Below, piece by piece: positions 13,942-22,137 of a stretch of DNA of 23,953 nucleotides. The translations under genes were made by a program, and so were the position numbers. Positions within the stretch are counted from its first letter, which is position 1. Every line of letters begins with the position of its first letter. Source of the DNA: a virus; the IMG/VR virus record IMGVR_UViG_3300025810_000084, positions 1 to 23,953 of that record; one strand, 5' to 3'. The notes beneath the pieces were generated by a model. It was given only the letters and a program-made list of their open reading frames with translations, ran no database searches and was not told the origin of the DNA.

Positions 13942-14490
13942 ATGTCTCTATGGGGCGATAAAGATTTAGTAACAAGCACGGGAACTATTTCCATTGACTT
14001 TGCTAGTAAAACTGTTACTGGTGCTGGAACAACATTTACCGATGATGGTGTCACTCAAGGTGATGTTATTAGTGTAGGTACCGGTGCAACTTATGGTTTT
14101 GCTGTAGTTGATTCTGTAACAAATAATGGATCACTAACAATCTATAGCACAGATTATTTTGTTGCTGGTGTTACGACAGTTCCTGCATCAACTACGTTTG
14201 CTATTTCACAGGAACCTCTGTATGCAATGGCGGATACTGCATATGCTGCACCTGAAGTTCAGACTGGACTTTCAACTAATCCTGTAACTCGTGTAGTATA
14301 CGGAATAGATGAAATTGAAGCAGGAATTGCTGCAACAACGGCATATGCTGTTACACATTCTGGTTGGGTTGGAATTACAACTTATATTGATATGCACGGA
14401 AAATTGAGAGTTAAGAATGAAGTTTTAGTTGCTGGTGGTATTCTGACTACATCTGATGCTACTGACGATAGTGTTTTCCCAGATAGTTGA
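13942..14490 (+). CDS. Putative virion structural protein
   Basis: 182 residues, rich in Thr, Ser, Gly and Val, with alternating strands (TGTISIDFASKTVTGAGTTF, then DVISVGTGATYGFAVV) of an all-beta particle protein. It has only one positively charged cluster and no cysteines. Proteins starting MSLWG(D/N)KDL are, to my memory, part of the virion in cyanophages, but I cannot name the T4 counterpart. The late promoter at 13902-13909 and the AAGG site before the ATG support late, high expression. Confidence 0.62.
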   Translation: MSLWGDKDLVTSTGTISIDFASKTVTGAGTTFTDDGVTQGDVISVGTGATYGFAVVDSVTNNGSLTIYSTDYFVAGVTTVPASTTFAISQEPLYAMADTAYAAPEVQTGLSTNPVTRVVYGIDEIEAGIAATTAYAVTHSGWVGITTYIDMHGKLRVKNEVLVAGGILTTSDATDDSVFPDS

Positions 14491-14499
14491 TAATGTAGT

Positions 14500-14871
14500 A
14501 TGAGATTTGAAGAGTTGAATGAGAGTAATTACTTACTCTTTGCTATAAAATTCTATAATAATCCCCAAGCAGTCACAAAAGATGATTTTGAAGATGACTT
14601 AAAAAGAATTAAGTACATTAAAAGATTATTGAAAAGATATAAGAATACTGGGGAACTTAAAACTCATCTCATACTTAATCATTTAACTGTACTATTCAAC
14701 GTCTTTGATGATGCAGCAATTCCCTTATTATTTTATAATCTTGAAGATGAACTTTGGCCTTGTATAAAAAGTTTTTTTGTATTTTTAAATAGGATACCAG
14801 AATACCCTAAAACAAAAATTACTGAATTGAAAGAAGATGAGTATTGTATACAACAATTAAAAGAAATCTGA
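14500..14871 (+). CDS. Conserved T4-like phage protein of unknown function
   Basis: A 123-residue, mostly helical protein with a basic patch (DDLKRIKYIKRLLKRY) and a segment from KTHLILNHLTVLFNVF to DDAAIPLLFYNLE. I recall close relatives in many marine T4-like phages, where it is a well-conserved but unnamed gene. It begins 9 bases after the 13942 gene stop and is likely in the same late transcript. Confidence 0.62.
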   Translation: MRFEELNESNYLLFAIKFYNNPQAVTKDDFEDDLKRIKYIKRLLKRYKNTGELKTHLILNHLTVLFNVFDDAAIPLLFYNLEDELWPCIKSFFVFLNRIPEYPKTKITELKEDEYCIQQLKEI

Positions 14872-14876
14872 GTGTT

Positions 14877-15089
14877 ATGAATGATAGAAGATTAAATCAC
14901 ATAAGGAATATGATTAGATCTTTGAAAGAAGAAGCAATTGCTAATTCTGTTGGAGATGGTAGTGGTGTTGCAGGATTGACTGGAGAACCTCCTGTGAATT
15001 TAATAAAGAAAAAGAAAAAGAGACCTACTATTATCGCCAGAGGTTTGATGCCTGGAGCAAGAAAACGATGGAATAGTGGAGTAAAATAA
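14877..15089 (+). CDS. Small basic virion-type protein
   Basis: 70 residues. ATG 14877 is chosen because the earlier frame start lies within the previous gene. The pattern is a short N-terminal helix (RRLNHIRNMIRSLKEEA), a Gly-rich GVAGLTGEPPVN segment, then KKKKKRP and an RGLMPGARKRW end. Similar short proteins with GVAGL..PPV..KKKK are found in cyanophages near structural genes, to my memory. The stop overlaps the next start (TAATG). Confidence 0.55.
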   Translation: MNDRRLNHIRNMIRSLKEEAIANSVGDGSGVAGLTGEPPVNLIKKKKKRPTIIARGLMPGARKRWNSGVK

Positions 15090-15505
15090 TGCTATCCAAC
15101 AACTCAAAGGTTGCTGTATTAGAATCAAAACTTGATATGTATGAGGAACTCTCAAGGGAGATGCTTTCTAAATTGGAATCGGCAGTAGAAAAAATATCTG
15201 AAGGAAATAATCGTATTGCTCAAATCCTAACGAAGCATGATGAAAGAATTGAGCAAAGTATGAAGACTGATGGTCTTATTATAAAGATGATTGACGAATT
15301 AAAAGATACAGAAGAAAAGAATAATAGAATTCTACACGAAAGAATAGATAAAATACAGATAGAGATAAAAGCATTTTCAAAGTTTAGATGGCAGGTAGGA
15401 GGAGTTCTAGTGGTCTCCGCACTGCTCATAGGTGCCGGTAGTCGAATCGCACCTTTCTTCTTGACTCAGACCCCACAGCAGGTTATAATAGACCCAGTAA
15501 GGTAG
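15089..15505 (+). CDS. Coiled-coil protein with C-terminal membrane segment
   Basis: 138 residues. About 1-100 form a long amphipathic helix with a heptad-like pattern (LESKLDMYEELSREMLSKLE onward), followed by a hydrophobic stretch at about 103-118 (GGVLVVSALLIGAG) that should insert into a membrane, then a short tail. A tail-anchored coiled coil suggests a membrane-linked role in the host, but the family is unknown. The last codons carry a strong sigma70-like promoter for the primase gene. Confidence 0.6.
   Translation: MLSNNSKVAVLESKLDMYEELSREMLSKLESAVEKISEGNNRIAQILTKHDERIEQSMKTDGLIIKMIDELKDTEEKNNRILHERIDKIQIEIKAFSKFRWQVGGVLVVSALLIGAGSRIAPFFLTQTPQQVIIDPVR
15461..15489 (+). promoter_or_regulatory. 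Sigma70-like promoter for gp61-nrdA-nrdB
   Basis: TTGACT (15461-15466), a 17-base spacer and TATAAT (15484-15489). The predicted start is about 15496, 22 bases before the primase ATG. It switches from the late-type cluster back to early/replication genes. Confidence 0.75.
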
Positions 15506-15517
15506 TACCTATACATA

Positions 15518-16489
15518 ATGGATCTGGTTGACTCCAAGTATATTGGGATGATATCTTCTCGTCTCCAGAAATTTAAGAGAGTTAAAGATAACCTCTATAA
15601 CTTTCGTTGCCCTATTTGTGGTGACTCACAGAAGAATAAAAATAAGACACGGGGATATATCTACCAGGTCAAAAATAATACAAACTTCAAGTGCCATAAT
15701 TGTGGTGCGAGTATGTCTTTTAATAATTTACTGAAAGAGATTGATGTAAGTCTTCATAAGCAATATACTCTTGAGAAGTTTAAGGAAGGACATACCGGTA
15801 GAAACTTTGTTGTTCAAGCACCAAAGTTTGAATTTAAGAAACCAGTATTCAAGAAATCGATCAATCTTCCAAAGGCATCTACAAATTCTTTTGCCAATGA
15901 ATATCTTGTAAATCGCAAGATAGATCCGGATAGGTTTTATTATGCTGACAAGTTCATGGAGTGGACGAATACTCAGAAACAAACCTTTGATACTATCAAG
16001 AAGGATGAGAGTCGTATCGTAATACCAATGTATGATGAGAACAAAAATCTCATTGGATTTCAGGGTAGAGCACTGGGAAAATCATTCACTAAATACATCA
16101 CCGTGATGTTGGATGAGGAAGCACCGAAGGTTTATGGACTTGAAACTATTGACAAAACAATTGCTGTTTATATCACAGAAGGACCTTTCGACTCAACATT
16201 CATTTGTAACTCGATTGCGATGTGCGGAGCTGACGTTGATATTAGTAACTGGGGCATTAGCAATCCTGTTTGGATCTATGATAACGAACCACGCAATCGA
16301 GAAATCGTCAATCGAATCGGTAGAACAATCGATAATGACAACTCCATAGTGATTTGGCCGACGAATATAATACAGAAAGATATCAATGACATGGTTCTTT
16401 CTGGACATGATGTTATGTCTGTGGTAGAATTGAATACCTATTCAGGATTAGAAGCAAAAATTAAATTTAACAACTGGAAAAAAATATGA
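15518..16489 (+). CDS. 61: gp61 DNA primase
   Basis: 323 residues. The N-terminal zinc-binding module has C31, C34, C59 and C62 (CPIC and CHNC). A toprim domain follows, with YITEGPFDS (E221) and VWIYDNEPRN for the metal-binding acidic residues. T4 gp61 makes RNA primers and works as a complex with the gp41 helicase encoded in this window. Length is close to T4 gp61 (342). Its stop overlaps the nrdA start (ATGA), so primase and reductase are translated in sequence from the promoter at 15461-15489. Confidence 0.9.
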   Translation: MDLVDSKYIGMISSRLQKFKRVKDNLYNFRCPICGDSQKNKNKTRGYIYQVKNNTNFKCHNCGASMSFNNLLKEIDVSLHKQYTLEKFKEGHTGRNFVVQAPKFEFKKPVFKKSINLPKASTNSFANEYLVNRKIDPDRFYYADKFMEWTNTQKQTFDTIKKDESRIVIPMYDENKNLIGFQGRALGKSFTKYITVMLDEEAPKVYGLETIDKTIAVYITEGPFDSTFICNSIAMCGADVDISNWGISNPVWIYDNEPRNREIVNRIGRTIDNDNSIVIWPTNIIQKDINDMVLSGHDVMSVVELNTYSGLEAKIKFNNWKKI

Positions 16490-19400
16490 CTAACGGGACA
16501 AAGGTAACTAAAAGAAATGGAAAAAATGAACCTCTTGATTTAAATAAACTACATGTAATGGTAGAAGAGGCATGTAAAGATCTTGCCGGTGTATCTGCAA
16601 GTCAGGTTGAAATTCAATCTGGTATTCAGTTTTATGACGGTATTACAACAGATGAGATTCAGGAGATTCTAATTCGTTCTGCATCAGATTTGGTAAGTTT
16701 GGATAATCCCAACTATCAGTTTGTTGCCGCACGACTTCTTTTGTTTGCCGTTCGTAAGCAATTGTATGGTCGTATGCACGAAACTCCAACAGTAAAGGAG
16801 CAAGTTGAGCAATGTGTTGCTAAAGAAGTTTATGATGCAGAAATACTTGACCTGTATTCTGATGAAGAGTTTGATAAACTTCAGTCCTTTATTGATCATG
16901 ATAGAGACTACTTGTTTACTTATGCAGGTTTACGTCAAGTCTGTGATAAGTATCTTGTGCAAGACAGAAGTAATGGTAAGGTATATGAGACTCCACAGTT
17001 CATGTATCTTCTGATTGCCGCAACCATATTCTCTAAATATCCAAAGGAGACAAGATTAGAATACGTTAGGAAATATTACGATGCAATCTCAAGACACAAA
17101 ATCAACATTCCCACACCTATCATGGCAGGGGTGCGAACTCCACTTCGACAATTTGCTAGCTGTGTTCTTGTTGATGTTGATGACACCCTCGATAGCATCT
17201 TTAGTTCTGATATGGCTATCGGCAAATATGTTGCACAAAGGGCGGGAATCGGTATCAACGCAGGTCGAATCCGTGGCATCAACAGTAAGATCAGAGGTGG
17301 TGAAGTACAACACACAGGTGTTGTCCCTTTCCTCAAAAAGTTTGAAGCAACTGTCAGATGCTGCACTCAGAATGGCATCAGAGGTGGATCAGCGACTGTC
17401 CACTTCCCAATCTGGCACATCGAAATCGAAGACATCCTAGTTCTTAAGAACAATAAGGGTACAGAAGACAACCGAGTGAGGAAACTTGACTACTCAATCC
17501 AAATTTCAAAACTTTTTTACGAACGTTTCATTAAGAATGAGCAGATTAGCTTATTCTCACCGCATGACGTACCAGGTCTCTATGATGCTTTTGGTACTGA
17601 TGCATTTGACTCTTGTTATGTGGACTATGAATCAGATCAGTCTATTCCAAGAAAGACTATCGGGGCACAAGAATTATTTTTCGACCTTCTAAAAGAACGT
17701 GCCGAAACTGGTAGAATTTATATCATGAACATTGACCATTGTAATTCTCACTCATCCTTTATGGATAAAGTTGAGATGAGCAACTTATGTGTTGCCCCAG
17801 AAACTCAAATTCTTACTAAAGATGGATATCAAACTATTTATGAAATGGTGGGTGATTATGTTGATGTTTGGAATGGTGAAAAGTGGTCTAATGTTTTAAT
17901 TGAAAAAACATCAGATTGTCAAGAATTGATGAAGGTTATTATTGATAGTGAAGAAATTGAATGTACTCCATACCACAGATTTTTTGTTGTAAACGGAAAA
18001 AATTATTCCAGAAATAAAAAAATTATTGAAAAGAGGGCATATGATTTGAAATCGGGTGATAAAATTATTAAGTTTGATTTACCTATCATTGAAGGAGAAT
18101 TAAATCTAGAAAATTCATATACTTTAGGTTTTCATTCTGGAGATGGATCATATCATAGAGGTACTCCAATACTTGATTTGTATGGATCTAAAAAAGATAT
18201 TTTAGAGTATCTTCCATATACAAAATACTATAATTTGGATAATAAAATTAGAGTAATTTTAGATATTCCCCCCCATACTAAATTTGTGGTTCCCGATTGC
18301 AATTATACAATTGAGTCTAGATTGAAGTGGTTTGCTGGATTGGTTGATTCAGATGGACACATTGCAAAAAACAATCAGACAGAAACAGTTCAAATAAATT
18401 CAATTAACTTTGAATTTCTTAGAAGTATCAAGTATATGCTTCATACTCTTGGAGTTGATTGTAAAATCAAAAAAATTTATGAAAATAGAAAGCAATTTAT
18501 GCCTGATGGTAAAGGTGAAACGAAAGAGTATGAATGCAATGAAGTGTGGAGATTGCTTATTTCTAATAGCGGTCTCATCAAATTATGCAATCTTGGTTTT
18601 GCAGAATATGTAATGAGATCTAAAATTTCAAAAAATATTCCAAATAGAAATGCTGAAAGATTTCATATTGTTGAAGATATTATTTTCACTGGAAGAAAAG
18701 ATTCAACCTATTGCTTTACCGAATCAGATAGAGGAATGGGTATGTTCAACGGATTTCTTCTTGGGAATTGTCAAGAGATTACTTTGCCTACAAAACCTTT
18801 ACAACATATTGATGATGAAAATGGTGAAATTGCTCTCTGCATCCTTAGTGCTATTAATATTGGTAAAATTAGGGATCTTGAAGATCTTGATGTTCTTTGT
18901 GATCTTGCTGTCAGGAGTCTTGATGAACTCATTGATTTTCAGGGATATCCCGTCAGAGCAGCAGAGATTGCCACAAGAGCACGTCGTTCGTTAGGTATTG
19001 GTTATATTGGACTGGCACACTACCTTGCCAAGAATGGTCATAGGTATGAAGATCCTGAGGCATGGAAATCTGTTCATGACCTATCTGAAGCATTCCAATA
19101 CTATCTCATTCAGGCAACTGTTAATCTTGCGAAAGAAAAAGGTGCATGTGAATACAGTCATCGTACCAAGTATGGTAATGGAATTCTTCCGATTGATACA
19201 TATAAGAATGAGGTAGATGAAATAGTTACAAATGAGCTTCACTATGATTGGGAGAGTCTTAGGGCACAAGTTAAGCATTATGGAGTTAGGAACTCAACAT
19301 TGTCCGCACAGATGCCTTCAGAGAGCAGTTCCGTTGTGTCAAACGCAACAAATGGAATTGAACCACCTAGAGGTTACTTGTCCATTAAGAAGTCCAAAAA

Positions 19401-19764
19401 AGGACCTCTTAAGCAGATTGTTCCACAATATGGAACACTGAAGAACAATTATGATCTTCTTTGGGAAATGAGATCTAATAAAGGATACATTAATATTGTT
19501 GCCGTAATGCAAAAATTCTTTGACCAGGCAATCTCTGGCAATTGGAGTTATAATCCGGAACATTATCCCAACAATGAGATCCCTGTGTCAGTTATGGCAC
19601 ACGATATGCTTTACTCATATTCAATGGGATGGAAAACCGCATATTACCAAAACACTTATGACATCAAGACTGATGAAATGGACGATTCCAATGAGTCACT
19701 TGATAGTTTAATTTCTCAATTAGAAACCGCAGAGGAGGAAGACTGTGAGTCTTGTAAGATTTAA
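16486..19764 (+). CDS. nrdA: Ribonucleotide reductase large subunit NrdA, with an intein
   Basis: A 1092-residue precursor, 765 after splicing, the normal size of class Ia NrdA, which makes dNTPs from ribonucleotides. It has an N-terminal ATP-cone (about 1-95) for allosteric control, FASCVLVD with redox C226, and GIGINAGRIRG. The NL-(C)-QE active-site motif is interrupted by the intein at 435-761. EIALC follows with C785, the partner redox cysteine, then the NSTLSAQMPSESSSVVS loop. CESC near the C-terminus (C1087, C1090) takes reducing power. The thiyl-radical cysteine is residue 762, the first residue after the intein. All catalytic residues I can check are present, so activity depends on splicing. 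Confidence 0.94.
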   Translation: MTNGTKVTKRNGKNEPLDLNKLHVMVEEACKDLAGVSASQVEIQSGIQFYDGITTDEIQEILIRSASDLVSLDNPNYQFVAARLLLFAVRKQLYGRMHETPTVKEQVEQCVAKEVYDAEILDLYSDEEFDKLQSFIDHDRDYLFTYAGLRQVCDKYLVQDRSNGKVYETPQFMYLLIAATIFSKYPKETRLEYVRKYYDAISRHKINIPTPIMAGVRTPLRQFASCVLVDVDDTLDSIFSSDMAIGKYVAQRAGIGINAGRIRGINSKIRGGEVQHTGVVPFLKKFEATVRCCTQNGIRGGSATVHFPIWHIEIEDILVLKNNKGTEDNRVRKLDYSIQISKLFYERFIKNEQISLFSPHDVPGLYDAFGTDAFDSCYVDYESDQSIPRKTIGAQELFFDLLKERAETGRIYIMNIDHCNSHSSFMDKVEMSNLCVAPETQILTKDGYQTIYEMVGDYVDVWNGEKWSNVLIEKTSDCQELMKVIIDSEEIECTPYHRFFVVNGKNYSRNKKIIEKRAYDLKSGDKIIKFDLPIIEGELNLENSYTLGFHSGDGSYHRGTPILDLYGSKKDILEYLPYTKYYNLDNKIRVILDIPPHTKFVVPDCNYTIESRLKWFAGLVDSDGHIAKNNQTETVQINSINFEFLRSIKYMLHTLGVDCKIKKIYENRKQFMPDGKGETKEYECNEVWRLLISNSGLIKLCNLGFAEYVMRSKISKNIPNRNAERFHIVEDIIFTGRKDSTYCFTESDRGMGMFNGFLLGNCQEITLPTKPLQHIDDENGEIALCILSAINIGKIRDLEDLDVLCDLAVRSLDELIDFQGYPVRAAEIATRARRSLGIGYIGLAHYLAKNGHRYEDPEAWKSVHDLSEAFQYYLIQATVNLAKEKGACEYSHRTKYGNGILPIDTYKNEVDEIVTNELHYDWESLRAQVKHYGVRNSTLSAQMPSESSSVVSNATNGIEPPRGYLSIKKSKKGPLKQIVPQYGTLKNNYDLLWEMRSNKGYINIVAVMQKFFDQAISGNWSYNPEHYPNNEIPVSVMAHDMLYSYSMGWKTAYYQNTYDIKTDEMDDSNESLDSLISQLETAEEEDCESCKI
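17788..18768 (+). mobile_element. Full-length LAGLIDADG intein in NrdA
   Basis: 327 residues. Block A starts CVAPETQILTKDGYQT, and block B is ECTPYHRFFV. The two endonuclease motifs are YTLGFHSGDGSY and LKWFAGLVDSDGHI, each with its acidic residue. Block F is near YCFTESDRGMGMFNG, and the end is LLGN. The penultimate residue is Gly rather than His, as in several reductase inteins. The +1 residue is the catalytic Cys. Both the splicing and nuclease parts look intact. Confidence 0.9.
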
Positions 19765-19786
19765 GACAAATAAAGAAGAGAGACCA

Positions 19787-20929
19787 ATGATCGATTCTAT
19801 GACCGTGTTCAATGCAGAAGAGGTAGACACTAAAAAGCAACCAATGTTCTTTGGAAAACCATTAGGTATTCAGAGATATGATTCTTATAAGTATCCAATT
19901 TTTGACAAACTTACAACGCAACAACTGGGATATTTCTGGAGACCCGAAGAAGTATCCCTCCAGAAAGACCGTGCGGACTATCAGACACTACGCCCTGAGC
20001 AAAAGCACATTTTTACCAGCAATCTTAAGTACCAGATCATGCTGGATTCTGTACAAGGGCGTGGTCCTGGGATGGCTTTTATCCCTTACTGTAGCTTACC
20101 TGAATTAGAAGCATGTATGGAGGTCTGGGGGTTCATGGAGATGATCCATAGTCGTTCATATACTCATATCATTAAGAACGTTTATTCAGACCCCTCAGAT
20201 GTGTTTGATCACATTCTGAATGATGAACGAATTGTTGAACGTGCAATGAGTGTGACTGGGGCATATAATGATTTTATTAATGCAGCACATCATTATGATA
20301 GTACTAATGATTGGCAACACGCATTAGAAGGAGTTCCTTATGCACAAGAATCAAGATATGAACTCAAACGCAAACTCTTCAAAGCAGTTGCGAATGTTAA
20401 TATCCTTGAAGGTATTCGATTTTACGTATCATTTGCTTGCAGTTTTGCTTTTGGTGAACTCAAACTTATGGAAGGAAGTGCAAAAATCATCTCACTGATT
20501 GCTAGAGATGAGAATCAGCATCTTGCCATTACTCAGAATATTCTAAAGAAGTGGAGAGAAGGTGATGATCCTGAGATGGCAAAAATCTTCAAAGAAGAAG
20601 AGCAGTGGTTGATTAATACGTTTGAAAATTGTGTTAATCAAGAAAAACTTTGGGCAGAATATTTGTTCAAGGATGGTTCGATGATTGGTCTCAATGATAA
20701 ATTGCTTCAGCAGTATGTGGAATGGATTGCCAATCGTAGAATGAAATCAATTGGACTTAAGACGATCTATGACGTACCCGCAAAGAATAACCCACTCCCC
20801 TGGACGGAACATTGGATTTCTTCTAAAGGTCTTCAGATCAGCCCACAGGAAACGCAAGTGCAGTCATATATTGTTGGTGGAATTAAGCACGATGTCACTG
20901 GCAATACATTTGCTGGTTTCAGTCTTTAA
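19787..20929 (+). CDS. nrdB: Ribonucleotide reductase small subunit NrdB
   Basis: 380 residues, the radical-generating partner of NrdA. Iron ligands and the radical tyrosine are in place: D87 (in LDSVQGR), E118 and H121 in EMIHSRSY, Y125 as the radical site, E in ILEGIRFY, and E and H in DENQHL. The ATG at 19787 is preferred over the GTG at 19745 because AAGAAGAGAG precedes it and it does not overlap nrdA; ATG 19799 is also possible. It follows nrdA by 22 bases, in one unit with gp61. The C-terminus (GNTFAGFSL) is the tail that binds NrdA. Confidence 0.93.
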   Translation: MIDSMTVFNAEEVDTKKQPMFFGKPLGIQRYDSYKYPIFDKLTTQQLGYFWRPEEVSLQKDRADYQTLRPEQKHIFTSNLKYQIMLDSVQGRGPGMAFIPYCSLPELEACMEVWGFMEMIHSRSYTHIIKNVYSDPSDVFDHILNDERIVERAMSVTGAYNDFINAAHHYDSTNDWQHALEGVPYAQESRYELKRKLFKAVANVNILEGIRFYVSFACSFAFGELKLMEGSAKIISLIARDENQHLAITQNILKKWREGDDPEMAKIFKEEEQWLINTFENCVNQEKLWAEYLFKDGSMIGLNDKLLQQYVEWIANRRMKSIGLKTIYDVPAKNNPLPWTEHWISSKGLQISPQETQVQSYIVGGIKHDVTGNTFAGFSL

Positions 20930-20958
20930 TTGACCTTAAGACTGAACTAATATATTAT
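20930..20958 (+). promoter_or_regulatory. Sigma70-like promoter upstream of the second pseudoknot leader
   Basis: TTGACC (20930-20935), a 17-base spacer and TATTAT (20953-20958). It begins one base after the nrdB stop codon. The predicted start, about 20965, lies at the edge of the pseudoknot leader, the same arrangement as at 5024-5052. Confidence 0.6.
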
Positions 20959-20961
20959 ATC

Positions 20962-21047
20962 GGGCAGCAACTTGTGTCTTGGCGGATTATAGTTGCGTAA
21001 GTCCCACTTTTTTATTATAAATAATAGTAAGTCAACGCCAAGACACA
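20962..21047 (+). promoter_or_regulatory. Structured RNA leader (H-type pseudoknot) of the GIY-YIG gene, copy 2
   Basis: Outer stem GGG 20962-20964 with CCC 21003-21005. The internal loop is CA 20965-20966 facing GTAAGT 20997-21002. The inner stem is GCAACT 20967-20972 with AGTTGC 20991-20996. The loop strand TGTGTCTTGGCG 20973-20984 pairs perfectly over 12 bp with CGCCAAGACACA 21036-21047, which ends directly at the ATG. The stems differ in sequence from copy 1 yet pair, while the internal loop is the same. Confidence 0.78.
21016..21023 (+). promoter_or_regulatory. Late promoter inside the pseudoknot loop
   Basis: An exact TATAAATA. T4 spacing puts the start near 21029, after the upstream pseudoknot strands and before the strand at 21036-21047, so late RNA would be free of the structure. 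Confidence 0.65.
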
Positions 21048-21584
21048 ATGAACGAATATTATACTTACGCTTACTTGCGTAAAGATAGGACTCCCTATTA
21101 TATTGGTAAAGGTAAAGAATATAGAGCATATTTTAAGTGTAAAGGTGAAATACAACCACCTAAAGATAAATCCAGAATAATCTTTCTAAAACAAAACCTA
21201 ACTGAAGAAGAATCATTTAGGCACGAAATCTATATGATTGCTGTCCTTGGTAGAAAGGATTTGGGAACTGGTATTCTTCGCAACAGAACTAATGGTGGTG
21301 AAGGTGCTTCTGGTATTGTTATAAGTGAGGAAACTAGGAGAAAATTGAGTGAAATAAACAAAGGTAAAATCCTTACAGAAGAAACAAAAAGAAAGATGAG
21401 TGAATCAAAAAAAGGTAAAAATCATCCTACTTACAATAAAACAATCTCGCAAGAAACCAGACAAAAATTAAGTGAATCTCATAAAGGAGAAAAAAATCAT
21501 TTTTATGGTAAAAAACATTCTCCAGAGACAAGAGAAAAAATGAAACTTGCTTGGAAGAAAAGAAAAAATGAAGAGAAAGTTTAG
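21048..21584 (+). CDS. Free-standing GIY-YIG homing endonuclease with NUMOD3 repeats
   Basis: 178 residues. The GIY-YIG domain has YTYAYL at 5-10 and YYIGKGK from 17, with an Arg a few residues on (R26) and a Glu-rich helix (EEESFRHEIYMI), ending at NGGEGASG. Four repeats of the NUMOD3 DNA-binding motif follow (SEETRRKLSEINKG, TEETKRKMSESKKG, SQETRQKLSESHKG, SPETREKM). The layout is that of phage SegB/MobE-type or intron-type enzymes. It sits in the gap after nrdB without interrupting a gene. No ribosome binding site is visible; the region is a pseudoknot strand. Its 3' end overlaps the next gene. Confidence 0.88.
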   Translation: MNEYYTYAYLRKDRTPYYIGKGKEYRAYFKCKGEIQPPKDKSRIIFLKQNLTEEESFRHEIYMIAVLGRKDLGTGILRNRTNGGEGASGIVISEETRRKLSEINKGKILTEETKRKMSESKKGKNHPTYNKTISQETRQKLSESHKGEKNHFYGKKHSPETREKMKLAWKKRKNEEKV

Positions 21585-21969
21585 ATTGTCATTACCCGAA
21601 GATGATTGTGTGGTTAAACTCCAAGAGTATTGTAAGTTTTCTCTTACTCTATTAAAAATTCCTGTAGTATCTAAACCATTATGTATTGATGCAAACTGTC
21701 ATAATAATGTAAATCATTATGTAGAAACTTATGGTGGAGAAAAAATAAGTGGATATTATTTGATTACAGATATTAGTGATGAAAGATATGGATGTGCAAT
21801 ATATCATAGTATTTGGAAAAATACTTATGGAGATATGGTGGATATAACACCTTTTGATGATAGGGAGTATAATATATTTTCTGTATTGAATACAGATAAA
21901 TATTATTCAGGAGTTCTTTTTGACGGTAAAAAATATATGATACTTAAACCAGGAAAAAATATAATCTGA
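21568..21969 (+). CDS. Conserved hypothetical protein with CH-N motif
   Basis: 133 residues from ATG 21568, which overlaps the endonuclease end by 17 bases; a longer version from 21547 would be only shadow sequence. Motifs are CIDANCHNNV, a YVETYGGEKISGYYL segment, AIYHSIWK and DITPF. I recall this pattern (C-CHxNV, a GG turn, a W/H segment, then DITP) in proteins of phages and bacteria with no known function. The Cys and His may bind a metal. Confidence 0.6.
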   Translation: MKRKFRLSLPEDDCVVKLQEYCKFSLTLLKIPVVSKPLCIDANCHNNVNHYVETYGGEKISGYYLITDISDERYGCAIYHSIWKNTYGDMVDITPFDDREYNIFSVLNTDKYYSGVLFDGKKYMILKPGKNII

Positions 21970-22121
21970 TGGAAGAAAATAAAACTATCTGTAAAGGAAA
22001 TTGTAAGTGCAACTGTGTAAAAACTGAAGATGCATTAGAGATGTATAGAGAAGCAGCAAAATCTGATGCTTTTCTATTTGGTGATTATAATGGTTATGAA
22101 GCATATACTGAGGACTCCTAA
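21969..22121 (+). CDS. 50-residue cysteine-rich protein
   Basis: A short gene that starts in the TGATG overlap with the previous stop. It has four closely spaced cysteines near the N-terminus (C8, C12, C14, C16 in CKGNCKCNC), then a helix and the tail GYEAYTEDS. A small metal-binding protein is possible. Its last codons are part of the following terminator hairpin. Coupling to the previous gene makes it credible despite its size. Confidence 0.55.
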   Translation: MEENKTICKGNCKCNCVKTEDALEMYREAAKSDAFLFGDYNGYEAYTEDS

Positions 22122-22137
22122 GGGAGTCTTTTTTTTT
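22111..22137 (+). terminator. Rho-independent terminator
   Basis: An 8-bp stem (AGGACTCC 22111-22118 with GGAGTCTT 22123-22130, outer pair G-T) and a four-base loop TAAG, followed by a T-tract (22129-22137). It ends the short unit after the GIY-YIG gene and runs directly into a late promoter. Confidence 0.85.

Noticed and set aside
17076-17440. Open frames on both strands within nrdA
   Set aside because: Both overlap the conserved catalytic region of nrdA, have no ribosome site and no recognisable domain.
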